Source: Bradyrhizobium roseum
Lineage (GTDB): Bacteria; Pseudomonadota; Alphaproteobacteria; Rhizobiales; Xanthobacteraceae
Assembly: GCF_030413175.1 (NCBI RefSeq)
Contig: NZ_CP129212.1
Span: 1,364,001 to 1,428,000, forward strand
Length of the DNA stretch: 64,000 nt
Direction: 5' to 3'
In this document: piece after piece, positions 62,709 through 64,000 of the stretch
How the letters are laid out: each line of letters opens with the position of its first letter
How positions within the stretch are numbered: the first letter of the stretch is position 1
Notes under the pieces: generated by a model
What the model was told of the DNA's origin: nothing
The model's input: only the letters and a program-made list of their open reading frames with translations
Database searches by the model: none
Position numbers and translations under genes: made by a program

Positions 62709-63785
62709 ATGAGGCGCGACAGCCATTCGAAGGACCGGCGGCGATTGCAGCCTTTGGCAGCGGCGCTGTTGCTGGCCGGACTGGGCCAGCCTGCATTCGC
62801 GGACGAGGCCCGCAAGCCGCAGAAGCAGCCGATCATCCTGGAGTCGACGGGCGCCTATGAGGTAGGAGGCAAGATCGTCGCCAAGCCCGGCGATCCCGGC
62901 CAGACGCTCTCCTGCGACCATGGCTATGTCGAATACTTCATCCCTGCAAAGCGGCGCAGCGCTGGCCTGATCCTGTGGCACAGTTCCAGCACGAAGGTGT
63001 GGGAAAACCGCTGGGACGGCGGCGAGGGCTTTAAGAGCATTTTCCTGCGCCGGGGATATCCCGTCTATCTCTGGGACGGCCCGCGCGTCGGCCGCGCCAA
63101 TTGGAGCTGCGAGCCGATTACCTACACGCCCGACTATTTCGACCAGCGCAATTTCGCCGCCTGGCGTTTCGGCATCACCTATCCGAACTGGCATTCGGGA
63201 CTTCAATTCCCGACCGCCGACACAGAAGCCTGGAACCAGGCGACCCGCGCCCGCTACGACGAGTTCGATACGCTCGCCAACGCGCTGCTGCAGGCCGACG
63301 CCGGCGGACAGGCCATCGACAAGATCGGCCCCGTTATCGCCGTCACCAATTCAGCGGGCGGCTGGCGCGCGCTGCTCTCGGCGCTAAAGGCGAAGAGCGA
63401 CAACATGAAGGGGATCGTCGCCTATGAGACGCCGGGCTTCGTTTTCCCTGAGGGCGAGGGGCCCGAGCCGAAGCCGGATGCGCCGTACGGACCCAATTCG
63501 GTGCCGCTGGCCGAATTCAAGAAGCTGACCAGGTTTCCGATCCAGATGGTGTTCGGCGACTACACCGACACGCGGCCGATCTGGAAAACCTCCGTCGAAG
63601 TGGCAAAAACCTTTTGCGGGATCGTCAACCGCCATGGCGGCGATTGCGAGGTGTTGCTGCTGCCCGACGCGGGCCTGCGCGGCAACACGCACATCGCCTT
63701 TGCCGATCTCAACAACGAAGCCGTGGCAGACGAATTGTCCAAATGGCTAGCCCGCAAGGGCCTCGACAAGTTTGCTGCGGAATAA
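62709..63785 (+). CDS. Exported alpha/beta-hydrolase-like protein
   Basis: This 358-residue protein has a signal peptide (~1-27, ending AFADEA). The alpha/beta-hydrolase fold shows ILWHSSSTKVWENRWDGG as the oxyanion-side loop, VTNSAGGWRALLSAL with the nucleophile-elbow serine in N-S-A-G-G, and a C-terminal GLRGNTHIAFADLN that supplies the histidine. The ATG at 62709 lies after GGGGAGG; an in-frame GTG at 62682 is not used. It lies between the DUF6282 and Bug genes, so it probably acts on the same imported compound in the periplasm. Confidence 0.75.
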   Translation: MRRDSHSKDRRRLQPLAAALLLAGLGQPAFADEARKPQKQPIILESTGAYEVGGKIVAKPGDPGQTLSCDHGYVEYFIPAKRRSAGLILWHSSSTKVWENRWDGGEGFKSIFLRRGYPVYLWDGPRVGRANWSCEPITYTPDYFDQRNFAAWRFGITYPNWHSGLQFPTADTEAWNQATRARYDEFDTLANALLQADAGGQAIDKIGPVIAVTNSAGGWRALLSALKAKSDNMKGIVAYETPGFVFPEGEGPEPKPDAPYGPNSVPLAEFKKLTRFPIQMVFGDYTDTRPIWKTSVEVAKTFCGIVNRHGGDCEVLLLPDAGLRGNTHIAFADLNNEAVADELSKWLARKGLDKFAAE

Positions 63786-63823
63786 GCGCTGGCCAACACG
63801 AGCCCGCACAAATCGGAGGGAAC

Positions 63824-64000
63824 ATGCGCCTGCTGTCTTTCGGCCTGCTCGGCCTCGCACTCGCCATCGCGCCATGTCCTGATGTTCGCGCGCAGGAGTG
63901 GCCGAGCCGCCCGGTCACCCTGGTCGTGCCGTTCCCGGCGGGCGCCGCCGTCGATACGCTGGCGCGCGCCGTCGCGCACGCGCTGAGCGAAGACTTCGGC
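63824..64000 (+). CDS. Bug/TctC-type solute-binding protein, 3' end outside window
   Basis: The first 59 residues are present: a signal peptide (LLGLALAIAPCPDVRAQ) followed by EWPSRPVTLVVPFPAGA and VDTLARAVA, the hallmark N-terminus of tripartite tricarboxylate transporter receptors. A strong CGGAGGGAAC precedes the ATG. The rest of the gene lies beyond the window edge. Confidence 0.88.
   Translation, partial: MRLLSFGLLGLALAIAPCPDVRAQEWPSRPVTLVVPFPAGAAVDTLARAVAHALSEDFG

Noticed and set aside
1-64000. CRISPR array or rRNA operon
   Set aside because: No regularly spaced direct repeats and no rRNA-like stretches were seen on reading the window.

Overview
The window reads as chromosome of a Bradyrhizobium-like alphaproteobacterium (Rhizobiales, Nitrobacteraceae). 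Support comes from GC-rich coding regions with a long gapless chemotaxis operon, FixJ-type regulation, a host-attachment-type stress protein, TRAP and Bug-type solute uptake, and IS110/IS66 elements typical of that group's islands. The genus is inferred from protein style only.

Region 1 (about 1-26.7 kb) is accessory DNA. It opens with two related IS110-type transposases and one IS66 element with three genes (2.7-5.3 kb). Next come a divergent regulator pair (5.6-6.4 kb) and a defence-like stretch (6.7-13.6 kb). This holds a solitary RloC-like AAA ATPase with a zinc hook, a HEPN/Abi_C-type gene followed by a membrane protein, two small membrane proteins, and a stand-alone type I restriction HsdR_N-like nuclease domain. 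Two copies of one excisionase-integrase module follow. Copy 1 (14.0-15.0 kb) has an intact excisionase and a decayed integrase; copy 2 (23.0-24.8 kb) has a frameshifted excisionase and an intact integrase. They bracket eight kilobases of co-oriented genes for exported proteins: a c-type-cytochrome-like protein, a trypsin, a subtilisin-like protease with a long N-terminal region, a matrixin/astacin-type metalloprotease, a second trypsin, a lipoprotein and a small hypothetical protein. The 3' half of a tRNA-Glu(CTC) next to the intact integrase marks the attachment site (24.92-24.97 kb). A frameshifted SIR2-like gene lies just outside it.

Region 2 (26.8-37 kb) looks like core genome: a DUF3754/TMEM143 membrane protein, an exported hypothetical protein with KDLA-type repeats, a host-attachment protein, an alpha/beta hydrolase, three small proteins, a FixJ-like response regulator and a convergent hybrid histidine kinase.

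Region 3 (37.3-52.8 kb) is a 14-gene unit on the plus strand, mostly with overlapping stop and start codons. It encodes STAS, CheY, CheA, CheW, a soluble four-PAS receptor ending in a CheR-tether pentapeptide, CheR, CheD, CheB, and a soluble receptor-like protein with a CheZ-like FQDxxxQ motif. These are followed by STAS, HATPase, REC-PP2C, Hpt and a membrane hybrid kinase. The layout joins a chemotaxis pathway to an Rsb/Hsb-style partner-switching module.

Region 4 (52.9-64 kb) is metabolic: a YbaN-like protein, a D-aminoacylase-type amidohydrolase coupled to a CobW GTPase, and a TRAP transporter. An IclR regulator with a perfect 15-bp palindrome at its start diverges from an aldolase, cupin-like, DUF6282, alpha/beta hydrolase and Bug-protein operon that runs off the window. 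The substrate is not evident.
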